Shown here: piece by piece, positions 29,011 through 37,526 of the stretch | How positions within the stretch are numbered: position 1 is the first letter of the stretch | Layout: every line of letters begins with the position of its first letter | Origin: Pseudomonadota bacterium | GTDB taxonomy: Bacteria; Pseudomonadota; Gammaproteobacteria; Burkholderiales; Eutrophovitaceae | DNA: 64,000 nucleotides | Reading direction: 5' to 3' | Assembly (NCBI GenBank): GCA_027624715.1 | Contig: JAQBTV010000007.1 | Location: forward strand, 1 to 64,000 | Made by a program: the position numbers and the translations under genes | Notes under the pieces: generated by a model | Told to the model about the DNA's origin: nothing | Database searches by the model: none | What the model saw: the letters and a program-made list of their open reading frames with translations, nothing else

Positions 29011-30000
29011 ATGATTAGGTTTCTAAAGTCCAGTAAAGTTTCAAAAATCGTTGACAACCCGGATGTTTCAACAAACCCCATCTCAGAGCTCGCGTCAAAA
29101 AGGACTTGGGCTAAGAGCTTATCATTAACGCGCTCCAAGCTAGGGCAGCGTCTCGCACAAATTTTCTCCTCGAATGGGCCTATTGATGACGATTTATTTG
29201 AACGGCTCGAAACAATCCTGATAACCAGTGATATAGGTGTAACTGCGACGGAACAACTAATCGCAAATACTAAGTCAGTTGTAAAGAGAGATAAACTGCA
29301 AACAAGACAAGGAGTCAAAGCAGCACTTAAGTCAGAAATGCTACATTTACTGCAACGTCTTTGCGGGCCTGTGATGGAAAAACCTGGAGAGCCTTACGTT
29401 ATTTTGATTGCCGGAGTTAATGGCGCAGGGAAAACAACAACTATTGGAAAACTCACAAAAAAATTTACAAGCTCTGGCAAAACTGTCTTACTTGCTGCCG
29501 GGGATACCTTTAGAGCCGCAGCAGAGGAACAAATTAAAATTTGGGGGGTACGCAATCAAGTCAGTGTAGTTTCTCAAGAGAACGGCGACTCTGCTGCAGT
29601 AATCTATGATGCCATCCAATCGGCAAGATCTAAACATATTGATGTTGTCTTGGCCGACACAGCTGGGCGCCTTCCAACTCAAAAACATTTGATGGCAGAA
29701 TTAGAAAAAGTGAAACGTGTCATGGGTAAGGCTCTAGATACCTCACCTAATGAAGTAATGTTAGTGATTGATGCCAATACGGGTCAAAACGCGATCGAAC
29801 AGGTAAAATCGTTCGATAGGGTCCTGGGGATTGATAGTATTGTGTTGACAAAATTAGATGGGACCGCCAAAGGTGGTTGCTTATTCGGGATTGCTGATTA
29901 TCGAGCTATCCCAGTAAGATACATAGGTACTGGTGAGGGTATTGATGACTTACAACCATTTGCTGCTCGAGAATTCATTGATGCCATGTTTATAGAATGA
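29011..30000 (+). CDS. ftsY: Signal recognition particle receptor FtsY
   Basis: SRP-GTPase that docks ribosome-nascent-chain complexes at the inner membrane. A short N-terminal region (about 1-30) precedes the NG domain: GVNGAGKTTTIGKLT (G1), AAGDTFRAAAEEQ, ADTAGRLPTQKHLM (G3), VLTKLDGTAKGG (G4) and RYIGTGEGIDDLQPF. 329 aa means a reduced acidic A domain compared with E. coli (497 aa), which is common outside enterics. First gene of ftsY-ftsE-ftsX-rpoH. Confidence 0.96.
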   Translation: MIRFLKSSKVSKIVDNPDVSTNPISELASKRTWAKSLSLTRSKLGQRLAQIFSSNGPIDDDLFERLETILITSDIGVTATEQLIANTKSVVKRDKLQTRQGVKAALKSEMLHLLQRLCGPVMEKPGEPYVILIAGVNGAGKTTTIGKLTKKFTSSGKTVLLAAGDTFRAAAEEQIKIWGVRNQVSVVSQENGDSAAVIYDAIQSARSKHIDVVLADTAGRLPTQKHLMAELEKVKRVMGKALDTSPNEVMLVIDANTGQNAIEQVKSFDRVLGIDSIVLTKLDGTAKGGCLFGIADYRAIPVRYIGTGEGIDDLQPFAAREFIDAMFIE

Positions 30001-30024
30001 GTGACCTGCTCACCAAAAATCTAA

Positions 30025-30678
30025 ATGATCGAAACTGAACAGATATCCAAACAATACCCCGGTGGTCAACAAGCCCTCAAAAACGTATCGATTTCGATCC
30101 AAGAAGGGGAAATGATCTTTCTAACAGGCCCCTCAGGTGCTGGGAAATCAACCTTGATGAAACTTATTGGTGGCGTTGAGCGGGCTACAAGTGGTTCTAT
30201 AACAATTAACGGGACCAAAATCTCAAATTTGACTCGGGCAGCATTACCCTATCTCAGACGAAACTTCGGCTTTGTATTTCAAGATAACAAATTACTACTC
30301 GATCGTAGTGTTTTTCATAACGTAGCACTTCCCTTATTAATATCAGGTTTCTCAAGGTCGGAGATAAAAACGCGCGTGCGCGCTGCATTAGATAAAGTAG
30401 GGCTGCTCGAAAAAGAAGGGGTGAGTCCCTTGACGCTATCCGGTGGGGAACAACAGCGGTTGTGTATCGCGCGAGCCATTGTAAACAAACCGGCGATATT
30501 GCTAGCAGATGAACCAACCGGAAATCTTGATCCAGGATATGCCGCCGATATTGTCGCAATGTTTCGCGCGTTTAACCGCGTAGGTGTCACCGTAGTTATC
30601 GCCACGCATGACCCGGCTATGATTCAAGGGTTGGGCGCCCGCGTAATCTCGCTCAAGCAAGGGGAGCTGCAAGAATGA
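30025..30678 (+). CDS. ftsE: Cell division ATP-binding protein FtsE
   Basis: ATPase of FtsEX, which controls septal peptidoglycan hydrolysis via EnvC-type activators. Walker A GPSGAGKSTLMKLI, signature LSGGEQQRLCIARA, Walker B ILLADEPTGNLD, switch ATHD. 217 aa is normal. It overlaps ftsX by 4 bases. Confidence 0.96.
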   Translation: MIETEQISKQYPGGQQALKNVSISIQEGEMIFLTGPSGAGKSTLMKLIGGVERATSGSITINGTKISNLTRAALPYLRRNFGFVFQDNKLLLDRSVFHNVALPLLISGFSRSEIKTRVRAALDKVGLLEKEGVSPLTLSGGEQQRLCIARAIVNKPAILLADEPTGNLDPGYAADIVAMFRAFNRVGVTVVIATHDPAMIQGLGARVISLKQGELQE

Positions 30679-31568
30679 ATTGGATTTATATAAGGTTCAG
30701 CGCTTTCAGCGATAGCATCAGCCGATTTTTTCAGCAACCAATCACGTCGCTGTTGCACATTCTGGGTATGGGCATTGCCCTATCCATCCCTATGGGCTGC
30801 TACATGCTGCTCGATGGTGCAGATCAATTTTCAAGAAAACTAAACAACTCTACTCAGTTGAATGTATTCCTGACGACCGACGCCTCCGATGAGGAAGTCA
30901 AAATCGCTCAGACACAACTCGCTGAAATATTTGATGGTGATATTAAGTTTATTGATCGCGACCAAGGCCTCTCAGAATTATCGGAAAATCCAGAATTTAG
31001 CGAATTAGTTGCAAACCTTGATACCAATCCGATCCCACACCTGTTCGTTTTAACGCCCAACCACAATGACCCTCAAAAACTGTTGTCTATCGCTCAAATT
31101 ATAGAAAATTGGAATTTTGTGGAGGAAGTCGGATTTGATGCGGATTGGGCTGGCAACCTTGAGTCATTTGTTAAATTATCAAAAATTCTCGTCATGCTGG
31201 TCGTACTACTCATTGGACTTGGCTTTGTTGCGAGTATCTTTACTACTATTCAATTACAAATCACCATTCGCAAAGATGAAATCGAAGTGGCCCGGCTGGT
31301 TGGGGCAACCGGGCGCTTCATACGTCGTCCGTTTCTATACTATGGGTTCATACAAGGGCTACTTGGTGGATTATGTGCCGCATTTATCATTTTCTTAGGT
31401 ATGAAGTATGGGCTAAAGTCAGTACAGCCCATGCTTGAAACTCTGGGTATTTTCGTTCACAAACCCAATTTACTCACGCTTGGGGCACCTTTGATTCTTA
31501 GTGTGTCTCTCAGTCTACTCGGTGCTTGGCTTTCGTCAAACAACCATCTCAGAAAAATCGATTCTTAA
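30675..31568 (+). CDS. ftsX: Cell division protein FtsX
   Basis: Four-transmembrane permease-like subunit of FtsEX. Visible: an N-terminal helix (SLLHILGMGIALSIPMGCYML), a periplasmic loop (about 55-150) that would contact an EnvC-type activator, and three C-terminal helices including ILVMLVVLLIGLGFVASIF and the DEIEVARLVGATGRFIRRPFLYYG motif. 297 aa is normal. An EnvC-like protein is encoded in this window at 46743-47897. Confidence 0.94.
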   Translation: MNWIYIRFSAFSDSISRFFQQPITSLLHILGMGIALSIPMGCYMLLDGADQFSRKLNNSTQLNVFLTTDASDEEVKIAQTQLAEIFDGDIKFIDRDQGLSELSENPEFSELVANLDTNPIPHLFVLTPNHNDPQKLLSIAQIIENWNFVEEVGFDADWAGNLESFVKLSKILVMLVVLLIGLGFVASIFTTIQLQITIRKDEIEVARLVGATGRFIRRPFLYYGFIQGLLGGLCAAFIIFLGMKYGLKSVQPMLETLGIFVHKPNLLTLGAPLILSVSLSLLGAWLSSNNHLRKIDS

Positions 31569-31606
31569 CAATACGTTAGGAATAAAAATACAACTTTTTA
31601 ACAAGC

Positions 31607-31636
31607 TTGGCGCTCTCGTCAAGAGAGTGCTAAAAT
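31607..31636 (+). promoter_or_regulatory. CIRCE operator overlapping the rpoH promoter
   Basis: TTGGCGCTC-N9-GAGTGCTAA at 31607-31633. The known HrcA operator (CIRCE) is TTAGCACTC-N9-GAGTGCTAA: the right half is perfect, the left half has two A-to-G changes, and the 9-base spacer is exact. It overlaps a plausible promoter, -35 TTGGCG (31607-31612) and -10 TAAAAT (31631-31636) with an 18-bp spacer. It lies 22 bp before the rpoH ATG. This suggests HrcA repression of the heat-shock sigma factor gene. Confidence 0.8.
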
Positions 31637-31655
31637 ATCTAGTAGGATACGATTT

Positions 31656-32507
31656 ATGAACAATGCGCTTATAACAACAACTTTGCCGCCAATCGCCAGC
31701 TTGGATTTATATATCCAAGCGGTGAATAGGATTCCTCTGCTCACCGCAGAGGAAGAGACGCGCCTAGCGAAAAGACTTAAAGAAGAGAATGATCTTGATG
31801 CCGCCCGAGTGCTCATAATGTCGCATCTGCGTTTAGTCGTATCAATTGCACGTCGGTTCAACGGATATGGACTGCCGTTTGCAGACCTGATTCAAGAGGG
31901 AAATATTGGCTTAATGAAGGCCGTCAAGCGTTACGACTACGAAAATGGCGCCAGACTTGTGTCATTCGCCATGCACTGGATTAAAGCTGAAATTCATGAA
32001 TTCGTGCTCAAGAACTGGCGAATTGTCAAAATCGCCACAACAAAAGCGCAGCGCAAGCTCTTCTTTAATTTACGGAGTATGCGATCCAATCTCGACCCAC
32101 TCAACAGCAACGAAATTGATAGGATTTCAAAAGAGCTAAACGTTAACTCAAGTGATGTCTCCGAAATGGAGGCTCGCATGTCAGGGCATGATCTCGCGCT
32201 TGATCCACTATCCATAGATGAAGACAATGAGTATTCGCCAATCTCATATTTACCAAGTCCAGACTTAGATCCATATCAAACCCTTGAAGAGAAGCAAGTC
32301 GAAACAAATCAAAGCGAGGGTCTGACCGCCGCACTATCGACTCTTGATGAAAGAAGCCGAGCCATTATCCAAACTCGATGGCTCAACGAGAAGAATCAAT
32401 CAACACTGCATGAATTGGCTGATCGATACGGAGTTTCTGCTGAACGCATTCGTCAGATAGAAGCTCAAGCCATGAAGAAAATGCGAGCTGCGATGAGTGA
32501 GGCTTAA
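31656..32507 (+). CDS. rpoH: RNA polymerase heat-shock sigma factor sigma-32
   Basis: Directs transcription of heat-shock chaperones and proteases. Region 2 motif LIQEGNIGLMKAVKRYDYENGARLVSFAMHWI, the RpoH box KAQRKLFFNLR, and region 4 helix-turn-helix TLHELADRYGVSAERIRQIEAQAMKKMR. 283 aa is normal. AGGA lies 9 bases before the ATG. It follows ftsX, but a CIRCE-covered promoter in the 87-bp gap indicates independent control. Confidence 0.97.
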   Translation: MNNALITTTLPPIASLDLYIQAVNRIPLLTAEEETRLAKRLKEENDLDAARVLIMSHLRLVVSIARRFNGYGLPFADLIQEGNIGLMKAVKRYDYENGARLVSFAMHWIKAEIHEFVLKNWRIVKIATTKAQRKLFFNLRSMRSNLDPLNSNEIDRISKELNVNSSDVSEMEARMSGHDLALDPLSIDEDNEYSPISYLPSPDLDPYQTLEEKQVETNQSEGLTAALSTLDERSRAIIQTRWLNEKNQSTLHELADRYGVSAERIRQIEAQAMKKMRAAMSEA

Positions 32508-32549
32508 CCTCAAACTCAAAAAACTGTTCCTAAATCATCAATGCCGCCA

Positions 32550-33170
32550 TCAGAGTGGCACCTTGATCAGTTGCAAAATATCGCTCGTCAACTTATCTGG
32601 ATCGGTTCCGTATGGAACAAAAAGACGTACCTGACCATCCCGATCAAAAACGTATGTGCCAGCTGAATGATCCAATGAATAGGTATCAGGCATCGAACCT
32701 TCAATTTTTTGATTAATCACCTTGAATTCCTGGGTGACCGTTGCAATCTCAGCAGCAGTGCCCGATAAACCCAAGAAAGCTGGATTAAAGATCTCCATGT
32801 AAGAGCCAAGCTTTTCTAAGGTATCCCTTTCTGGATCAACTGTGACAAAAAGAACTTGTACGTGTTTTGCATCAGCGCCAAGCCTTTCCATTACGGCATT
32901 GAGCTCCGACAAGGTCGTAGGACAAATATCAGGGCAGTGCATAAAACCAAAAAACAAAACGACAACCTTACCCTTAAAATCAGTCAACCGAACAGATTGG
33001 CCACGATGACTTGTCAACTCAAACTTCCGCGCGAAATCAGCGCCAGTAATGTCCGTGTGATTGAATTGGAGCTGACTTCCGGTAGGTTTACCACAACCAC
33101 CAATCAAGCCTATAAAGGCCATGAACACTGCCACCTTAGCGATGCCTTGGATTGGGAAATACATACCCAT
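32550..33170 (-). CDS. SCO1/SenC family copper chaperone for cytochrome oxidase
   Basis: Thioredoxin-fold lipoprotein that delivers copper or electrons for CuA assembly. Lipobox LIGGC near residue 26; copper/redox motif GFMHCPDICPTTLSEL (CxxxC); conserved His in YSLDHSAGTYVFD. 206 aa. Its ATG overlaps the cyoE stop (TAATG). Last gene of the leftward oxidase-assembly run. Confidence 0.93.
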   Translation of the reverse strand: MGMYFPIQGIAKVAVFMAFIGLIGGCGKPTGSQLQFNHTDITGADFARKFELTSHRGQSVRLTDFKGKVVVLFFGFMHCPDICPTTLSELNAVMERLGADAKHVQVLFVTVDPERDTLEKLGSYMEIFNPAFLGLSGTAAEIATVTQEFKVINQKIEGSMPDTYSLDHSAGTYVFDRDGQVRLFVPYGTDPDKLTSDILQLIKVPL

Positions 33171-34057
33171 TAGAGAATTAGATAATGGTCCAACAACAAC
33201 GCCAAGAAAATCAGGGACAAATATAAAATTGAATATCTAAACGTAGTTCGTGCGATCGCATCAGTGTAAGACTGCCAAATACGGTAGGAGTAAAATAAAA
33301 ATATCAGGCCAAGAATTAACGCTGATACACCATATAACCAATCACTCATCCCAACAACAAACGGAAGTAGTGAGACCGCAAGTAAAATTAGGGTGTAAAG
33401 AAAAACATGTAACTGAGTAAATTTAACCCCATGCGTTACGGGCAACATAGGGACCTCGGCTTTTGCATACTCTTCTCGACGATACAAAGCTAATGCCCAG
33501 AAGTGAGGTGGTGTCCACGCAAATATGATCAGGAAAAGTAACAAAGACTCGTAAGTCACCTCACCCGTAACTGCTGCCCAACCAAGGATCGGCGGCATAG
33601 CCCCAGACGCACCACCAATAACAATATTTTGAGGCGTCAACGGTTTAAGGATAATGGTATAGATGACGGTGTAACCCACAAATGTCCCAAGAGTCAACCA
33701 CATTGTCAGAGGATTTATGAAAACATACAGCAAAAATAAACCCAGTCCTCCAACGATGAGCGATACCGCTACGGTCTCAAAGACAGTCACGGCACCGGTC
33801 GGTAGTGGTCTCGCACGAGTGCGAGCCATCACACCATCTATTTTTTGCTCAATTAAGCAATTAACCGCAGCTGCCGCTCCAGCAACCAGCCAGATACCAA
33901 CAGACCCATAAATCAAAATCTCAACAGGAGCTAGCGTAGGTTGCGCCAGAAGCATTCCTATAAACGCCGTGAAGACAATCAACATGACTACTCGAGGTTT
34001 TGTAAGCCTCACATAGTCTTCAAACCGGGTATATGGCGATGTGGTTGATGTGCTCAC
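33170..34057 (-). CDS. cyoE: Protoheme IX farnesyltransferase (heme O synthase)
   Basis: UbiA-family membrane prenyltransferase that converts heme B to heme O. Motif [23 protein letters not shown] (prenyl-diphosphate site), second Asp region and ~8 hydrophobic helices. 295 aa is normal; also called ctaB. Heme A synthase (ctaA), which normally lies immediately upstream in betaproteobacterial oxidase loci, is not here; only 72 bp separates cyoE from the next upstream gene. Confidence 0.95.
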   Translation of the reverse strand: MSTSTTSPYTRFEDYVRLTKPRVVMLIVFTAFIGMLLAQPTLAPVEILIYGSVGIWLVAGAAAAVNCLIEQKIDGVMARTRARPLPTGAVTVFETVAVSLIVGGLGLFLLYVFINPLTMWLTLGTFVGYTVIYTIILKPLTPQNIVIGGASGAMPPILGWAAVTGEVTYESLLLFLIIFAWTPPHFWALALYRREEYAKAEVPMLPVTHGVKFTQLHVFLYTLILLAVSLLPFVVGMSDWLYGVSALILGLIFLFYSYRIWQSYTDAIARTTFRYSILYLSLIFLALLLDHYLIL

Positions 34058-34129
34058 TGCGTCCCTGTCGAACTAACTATGAAAAGTGTTAAGTTTACCA
34101 TTTGACCAATACTCAGAGCGAATTACTCA

Positions 34130-34729
34130 CTAATTAATTTTTTTCCAGGCTTTCGAGATCTTTAATAGTTTCCCGACATCTTTTTTCATTAGAGATGGAT
34201 CAATGTTGACAGGAAAACGCATCATCAAATTACCAATCTGATCGACTAAGTAGATGTAATTTGTCGCTTCTACCGGATCTCCAAAAACACTCAAATCGCT
34301 CGCATCCGGCACTGAAATAAACTGTGTTCCCTCGTACTTATCAGTTATTTTCTTTGGTAGTTGGCTGTCCCCCAATACAAAGTGAAGTCGTTGAAGTCTA
34401 TTCTTTTCAGCTCCTTGCGTTAGACGTATTTGGCGCATGAGATAGAGCTTCTTTTCACAAATATCCTTACAGCCCAATGCATCAATCGATACAAAAGACC
34501 AAAAACCGTTAAGGTCTGCAAAAGAAAAAATATCTCCTTGAGATGAACGCACCTCCAAAGCATATACAGGCACAGGTTCAATTAATTCACCATGGTTGAC
34601 AAAACCGTCTGGCTCCCAAAAGTAATATAGTGCCGTAGAGGCTATAATCGGCAAAACACAGATTGCGAGCACAAGCCACGGTATCAGCCAACTATTTTTA
34701 TTAGGCTTCGTGTTGCTTGATAAATCCAT
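34130..34729 (-). CDS. Cytochrome-oxidase-locus membrane protein of unknown function
   Basis: 199 aa with one N-terminal transmembrane helix (SWLIPWLVLAICVLPIIASTALYYF) and an extracytoplasmic domain with a SCO/thioredoxin-like feel (WSFVSIDALGCKDICEKKLYLMRQIRL ... IYLVDQIGNLMMRFP). The CKDIC pair could be a CxxxC redox or copper site; this is my inference. Genes of this kind sit between surf1 and ctaA in betaproteobacteria. It overlaps surf1 by 29 bases. Confidence 0.72.
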   Translation of the reverse strand: MDLSSNTKPNKNSWLIPWLVLAICVLPIIASTALYYFWEPDGFVNHGELIEPVPVYALEVRSSQGDIFSFADLNGFWSFVSIDALGCKDICEKKLYLMRQIRLTQGAEKNRLQRLHFVLGDSQLPKKITDKYEGTQFISVPDASDLSVFGDPVEATNYIYLVDQIGNLMMRFPVNIDPSLMKKDVGKLLKISKAWKKIN

Positions 34730-35405
34730 AATATATATACAAAAATAAAGTCAAAATACTAAAAAGTATCCACTGTCCCGCGTAGGACAAATGCTTAACT
34801 ATTCCAAAGCTCGGGTTGGACCATGTACGCTCAAAAATATTCGTTACGCCATCCACCGCGTCACCTTGGATGACATAGTCGAGTACGTCAAGTGAATATA
34901 ATGACCGGTACCGTTTGAGATCAAGATTCTGCCAAATATCACCCGCAACCGTATTGTTAGATAACTCCAAGGACCCTAATCCAGGTTTAACAGCTGTCCC
35001 ACTGACCAAGACAACACCCTCCGGCATATCTATGCTTGGCACCTGCCCGAACTCCCGACCACGCGGAATCCAACCTAAATTAATAAGCACAACGTCACTC
35101 GAGCCGGTCAATAAAAGCGGCACCAGCACTTCGTATCCAGCCTGCCCTCGACGAATACGATTGTCGAGGATCATACGCCGCGATGAATCAAATACACCCT
35201 GCGCAGTCACTCGCCGAAACTCAAAGTCAGATGAAAGATCACGGGCCTTGTTTAGATTTAAAACTTCTTCAGCTTGTATGGCTATAAATCGCGACTCTAG
35301 AGTGCGCTTATAATCCGCTCGTTGGAATTGCCAATAAGCTGCGAACAGCGTTAAGCCGATAATAAGAAGTGCGATAATAGTGATGACCCAACTAGGGTGC
35401 CGCAT
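34701..35405 (-). CDS. SURF1-family cytochrome oxidase assembly protein
   Basis: Assists heme a insertion or stability of subunit I. It has two transmembrane helices, at the N-terminus (VITIIALLIIGLTLFAAYWQFQRA) and C-terminus (WILFSILTLFLYIYYGFI), enclosing the extracytoplasmic domain with VLDNRIRRGQAGYEVLVPL and VLINLGWIPRGREF. I chose the ATG giving MRHPSWVITI; another ATG 12 bases upstream (35417) follows AAGAAG directly. The 3' end overlaps the next gene by 29 bases. Divergent from the small DUF2909 gene. Confidence 0.88.
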   Translation of the reverse strand: MRHPSWVITIIALLIIGLTLFAAYWQFQRADYKRTLESRFIAIQAEEVLNLNKARDLSSDFEFRRVTAQGVFDSSRRMILDNRIRRGQAGYEVLVPLLLTGSSDVVLINLGWIPRGREFGQVPSIDMPEGVVLVSGTAVKPGLGSLELSNNTVAGDIWQNLDLKRYRSLYSLDVLDYVIQGDAVDGVTNIFERTWSNPSFGIVKHLSYAGQWILFSILTLFLYIYYGFIKQHEA

Positions 35406-35453
35406 ACTGTATGGCATCTTCTTGGAAATTCGAAAAAATTAAGGTCAAATACA

Positions 35454-35651
35454 ATGAAAATAGTCGTAATTTTATTTTTAATCGTGATATGCGGAAGTTT
35501 AGCATCAGCCCTGGTGTACCTGGTACGAAACAAAGGTAAGTCAGAAGGAACAGTTAAAGCATTAACCCTCAGGGTCGGGCTATCCGTTGTACTCTTTGGT
35601 CTGCTGATGGCCGGACATTATTTCGGCATCATCCCATCGACTGGTCTGTAA
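35454..35651 (+). CDS. Twin-transmembrane protein, DUF2909 family
   Basis: 65 aa from MKIVVILFLI, almost entirely two hydrophobic helices (VVILFLIVICGSLASALVYLV and TLRVGLSVVLFGLLMAGHYFGI) joined by a charged turn. AAGG lies upstream of this ATG. Proteins of this type (HIG1-like twin-TM) sit beside surf1 and coxIII in betaproteobacteria and are presumed oxidase accessories. It is the only rightward gene in the oxidase locus and ends in a bidirectional terminator. Confidence 0.8.
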   Translation: MKIVVILFLIVICGSLASALVYLVRNKGKSEGTVKALTLRVGLSVVLFGLLMAGHYFGIIPSTGL

Positions 35652-35686
35652 AAAAACCCACCCGTTATGAAACGGATGGGTTTTTT
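35651..35686. terminator. Bidirectional Rho-independent terminator
   Basis: AAAAAACCCACCCGTT - ATGA - AACGGATGGGTTTTTT: 16-base arms with one mismatch and a 4-base loop, A-run on one side and T-run on the other. It lies between the convergent DUF2909 gene (ends 35651) and coxIII (ends 35701), so it can serve both. Confidence 0.93.
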
Positions 35687-35700
35687 GAAATCATCTATGG

Positions 35701-36552
35701 TTACAGCCAGTACACCAATACAAACAGTGCTAACCAAACCACATCAACGAAGTGCCAATACCAAGCAACACCTTCGAATCCAAAATGAGCCTCCGGTTTG
35801 AAGTGTCCACGAATACCTCGCAACCAAATAACGATAAGCATAATCGTTCCGATCGTGACATGAAATCCGTGAAAGCCGGTTAACATATAAAACGTAGCAC
35901 CGTAAGCTCCACTCTCCAGTGTCAAATCCAGCTCGGTATAAGCATGCATATACTCCTCAGCCTGGAGGGCCAAGAAAGCCGCACCGAGGACGATTGTCAA
36001 AAACATAAACACGTGCAGCTTCATGCGCTGACCTTTTAAGAGCGCCCAGTGCGCGATCGTAAGCGTTACGCCCGAAGTCAACAGTAACGCCGTATTGATT
36101 GCAGGCAGCCCCCAGGCACCCATCGGCGTAAATTTACTTGCCACTCCAGGACCAGCAGTTGGCCAACTAGCCGAAAAACCACTCCAAAGCAGAGACTCAG
36201 TATCACCCTCTGCCAGCCAAGGGATTGAAAGTACCCTCATATAAAAGAGCGCTCCAAAGAAACACGCAAAGAACATGACTTCAGAGAAAATAAACCAGCC
36301 CATTGACCAGCGAAACGATACGTCTACCTGCTTATTGAATTTGCCAGATTCGCTCTCACGAATAACTGTGCCAAACCACCCAAACAACATGTACACCATA
36401 ACAAGCGCCCCGGCTGACAACACGTAGCCGCCGCCTGAAACAGCGTTCATTGTTAGTGCCGCCCCAAACGCCATCAAAAATAACCCGATTGAACCGATAA
36501 TCGGCCAATGGGAGGGCGCTGGCAAATAATATCCACCGGACTGCGAGCTCAT
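35701..36552 (-). CDS. ctaE: Cytochrome c oxidase subunit III
   Basis: Core membrane subunit of the aa3-type oxidase. Seven-helix pattern with SHWPIIGSIGLFLMAFGAALT, FSEVMFFACFFGALFY, QAEEYMHAYTELDLTLESG and FYMLTGFHGFHVTIGTIMLI. 283 aa is normal. It lies in the order ctaC-ctaD-assembly peptide-ctaG-DUF2970-ctaE on the minus strand. Confidence 0.96.
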   Translation of the reverse strand: MSSQSGGYYLPAPSHWPIIGSIGLFLMAFGAALTMNAVSGGGYVLSAGALVMVYMLFGWFGTVIRESESGKFNKQVDVSFRWSMGWFIFSEVMFFACFFGALFYMRVLSIPWLAEGDTESLLWSGFSASWPTAGPGVASKFTPMGAWGLPAINTALLLTSGVTLTIAHWALLKGQRMKLHVFMFLTIVLGAAFLALQAEEYMHAYTELDLTLESGAYGATFYMLTGFHGFHVTIGTIMLIVIWLRGIRGHFKPEAHFGFEGVAWYWHFVDVVWLALFVLVYWL

Positions 36553-36614
36553 TGTTTACTCCCCTTTAATAATCTCATTTCTTATATTCATCAAACAATG
36601 TATTAAAACATCTA

Positions 36615-36815
36615 CTAATTGGCAACTATATTCACCACTGTAATCAAACCAGTAACAAACAAAACCGCACAAATTATTCCCGCAATAACCACATGTTGCG
36701 GCCGAAGCGCACTCAAATCACGCTCTAAATCTCCACTTTTACCAATCCCCACAAATGCACACAACACAGCTCTCAACGCTTGGATGGGAATTTTAACCCA
36801 CGAACAACCAATCAC
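36615..36815 (-). CDS. DUF2970 small membrane protein
   Basis: 66 aa with one C-terminal transmembrane helix (HVVIAGIICAVLFVTGLITVVNIV) and the family feature RAVLCAFVGIGKSGDLERDL. The start is a GTG overlapping the ctaG stop (GTGA); there is no ATG in frame. Found between ctaG and ctaE in betaproteobacterial oxidase loci; function unknown, presumed accessory. Confidence 0.82.
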   Translation of the reverse strand: MIGCSWVKIPIQALRAVLCAFVGIGKSGDLERDLSALRPQHVVIAGIICAVLFVTGLITVVNIVAN

Positions 36816-37393
36816 GACTTAAATTCGTGGAAATCAACCTCCACAGTCGAGTCGCCGGCACTTCTTGTACCTTCAATCTCGAACATCGTATATGACAACG
36901 TAACAATACCCACATCAGCCGGCAAACTCGGATCAATCACGAACACCACAGAAAAGTCTCGAGTTTCGTGAGCATTTATTTTCTGTTGCGTGAAACAAAA
37001 ACATTCTAACTTCTTTACGTATTGCGCCGCATGCTGAGGACCATAACTCGGGATCGCTTGGGCATCAAACACCTTGTCGGTTGGGTTAGTCAGCCTAAAC
37101 GTTGCATATACTAATTCACCTGGATGCACATTCATTCGCACCTTCATAGGGACCAATTCCCATCCAACTTGGCTCCTTGTATTCGCATCAAATTCCATCA
37201 CAACCGTGCGACTTTCATCAATCTGTGTATTTACTATTTCATCAGGCTTTATCAAGTCATAAACACCCGTGACTTCACAGATTTTTTTATACAATGGCAC
37301 AAGCGCATAGCCAAAAGCAAACATCACTAACGCAACTACAACCAGCTTGCGCGATAGAGTTTTATTTTGATTATCTAGGTTAGTGGCTTTCAT
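36812..37393 (-). CDS. ctaG: Cytochrome c oxidase assembly protein CtaG (Cox11)
   Basis: Copper chaperone for the CuB site of subunit I. One N-terminal transmembrane helix (KLVVVALVMFAFGYALVPLY) followed by an immunoglobulin-like domain with the copper-binding ECFCFTQQ motif. 193 aa is normal. Its ATG overlaps the stop of the 29-residue peptide upstream and its own stop overlaps the DUF2970 start. Confidence 0.95.
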   Translation of the reverse strand: MKATNLDNQNKTLSRKLVVVALVMFAFGYALVPLYKKICEVTGVYDLIKPDEIVNTQIDESRTVVMEFDANTRSQVGWELVPMKVRMNVHPGELVYATFRLTNPTDKVFDAQAIPSYGPQHAAQYVKKLECFCFTQQKINAHETRDFSVVFVIDPSLPADVGIVTLSYTMFEIEGTRSAGDSTVEVDFHEFKS

Positions 37394-37482
37394 TAAAACA
37401 TTGTACGACGAATGACAAACCCCAAAAAGAACGCGATAGCGATTGTGGCCAACGTCAGCGCAGTTTTTGTATTCTTAGTCAT
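37393..37482 (-). CDS. Cytochrome oxidase small assembly peptide, 29 aa
   Basis: A 29-codon ORF, MTKNTKTALTLATIAIAFFL continuing GFVIRRTMF, too short for usual gene finders. It has a basic N-terminus, one hydrophobic helix and a C-terminal RR. Its TAA overlaps the ctaG ATG (TAATG). Small single-helix peptides of this kind lie between ctaD and ctaG in many betaproteobacteria and are annotated as cytochrome oxidase small assembly proteins. Position, overlap and composition all fit; the ribosome-binding site is weak. Confidence 0.72.
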   Translation of the reverse strand: MTKNTKTALTLATIAIAFFLGFVIRRTMF

Positions 37483-37526
37483 TATTGTTTCATCGTTAAC
37501 TTTTATAAATCCTGCCTCAGAAAATA

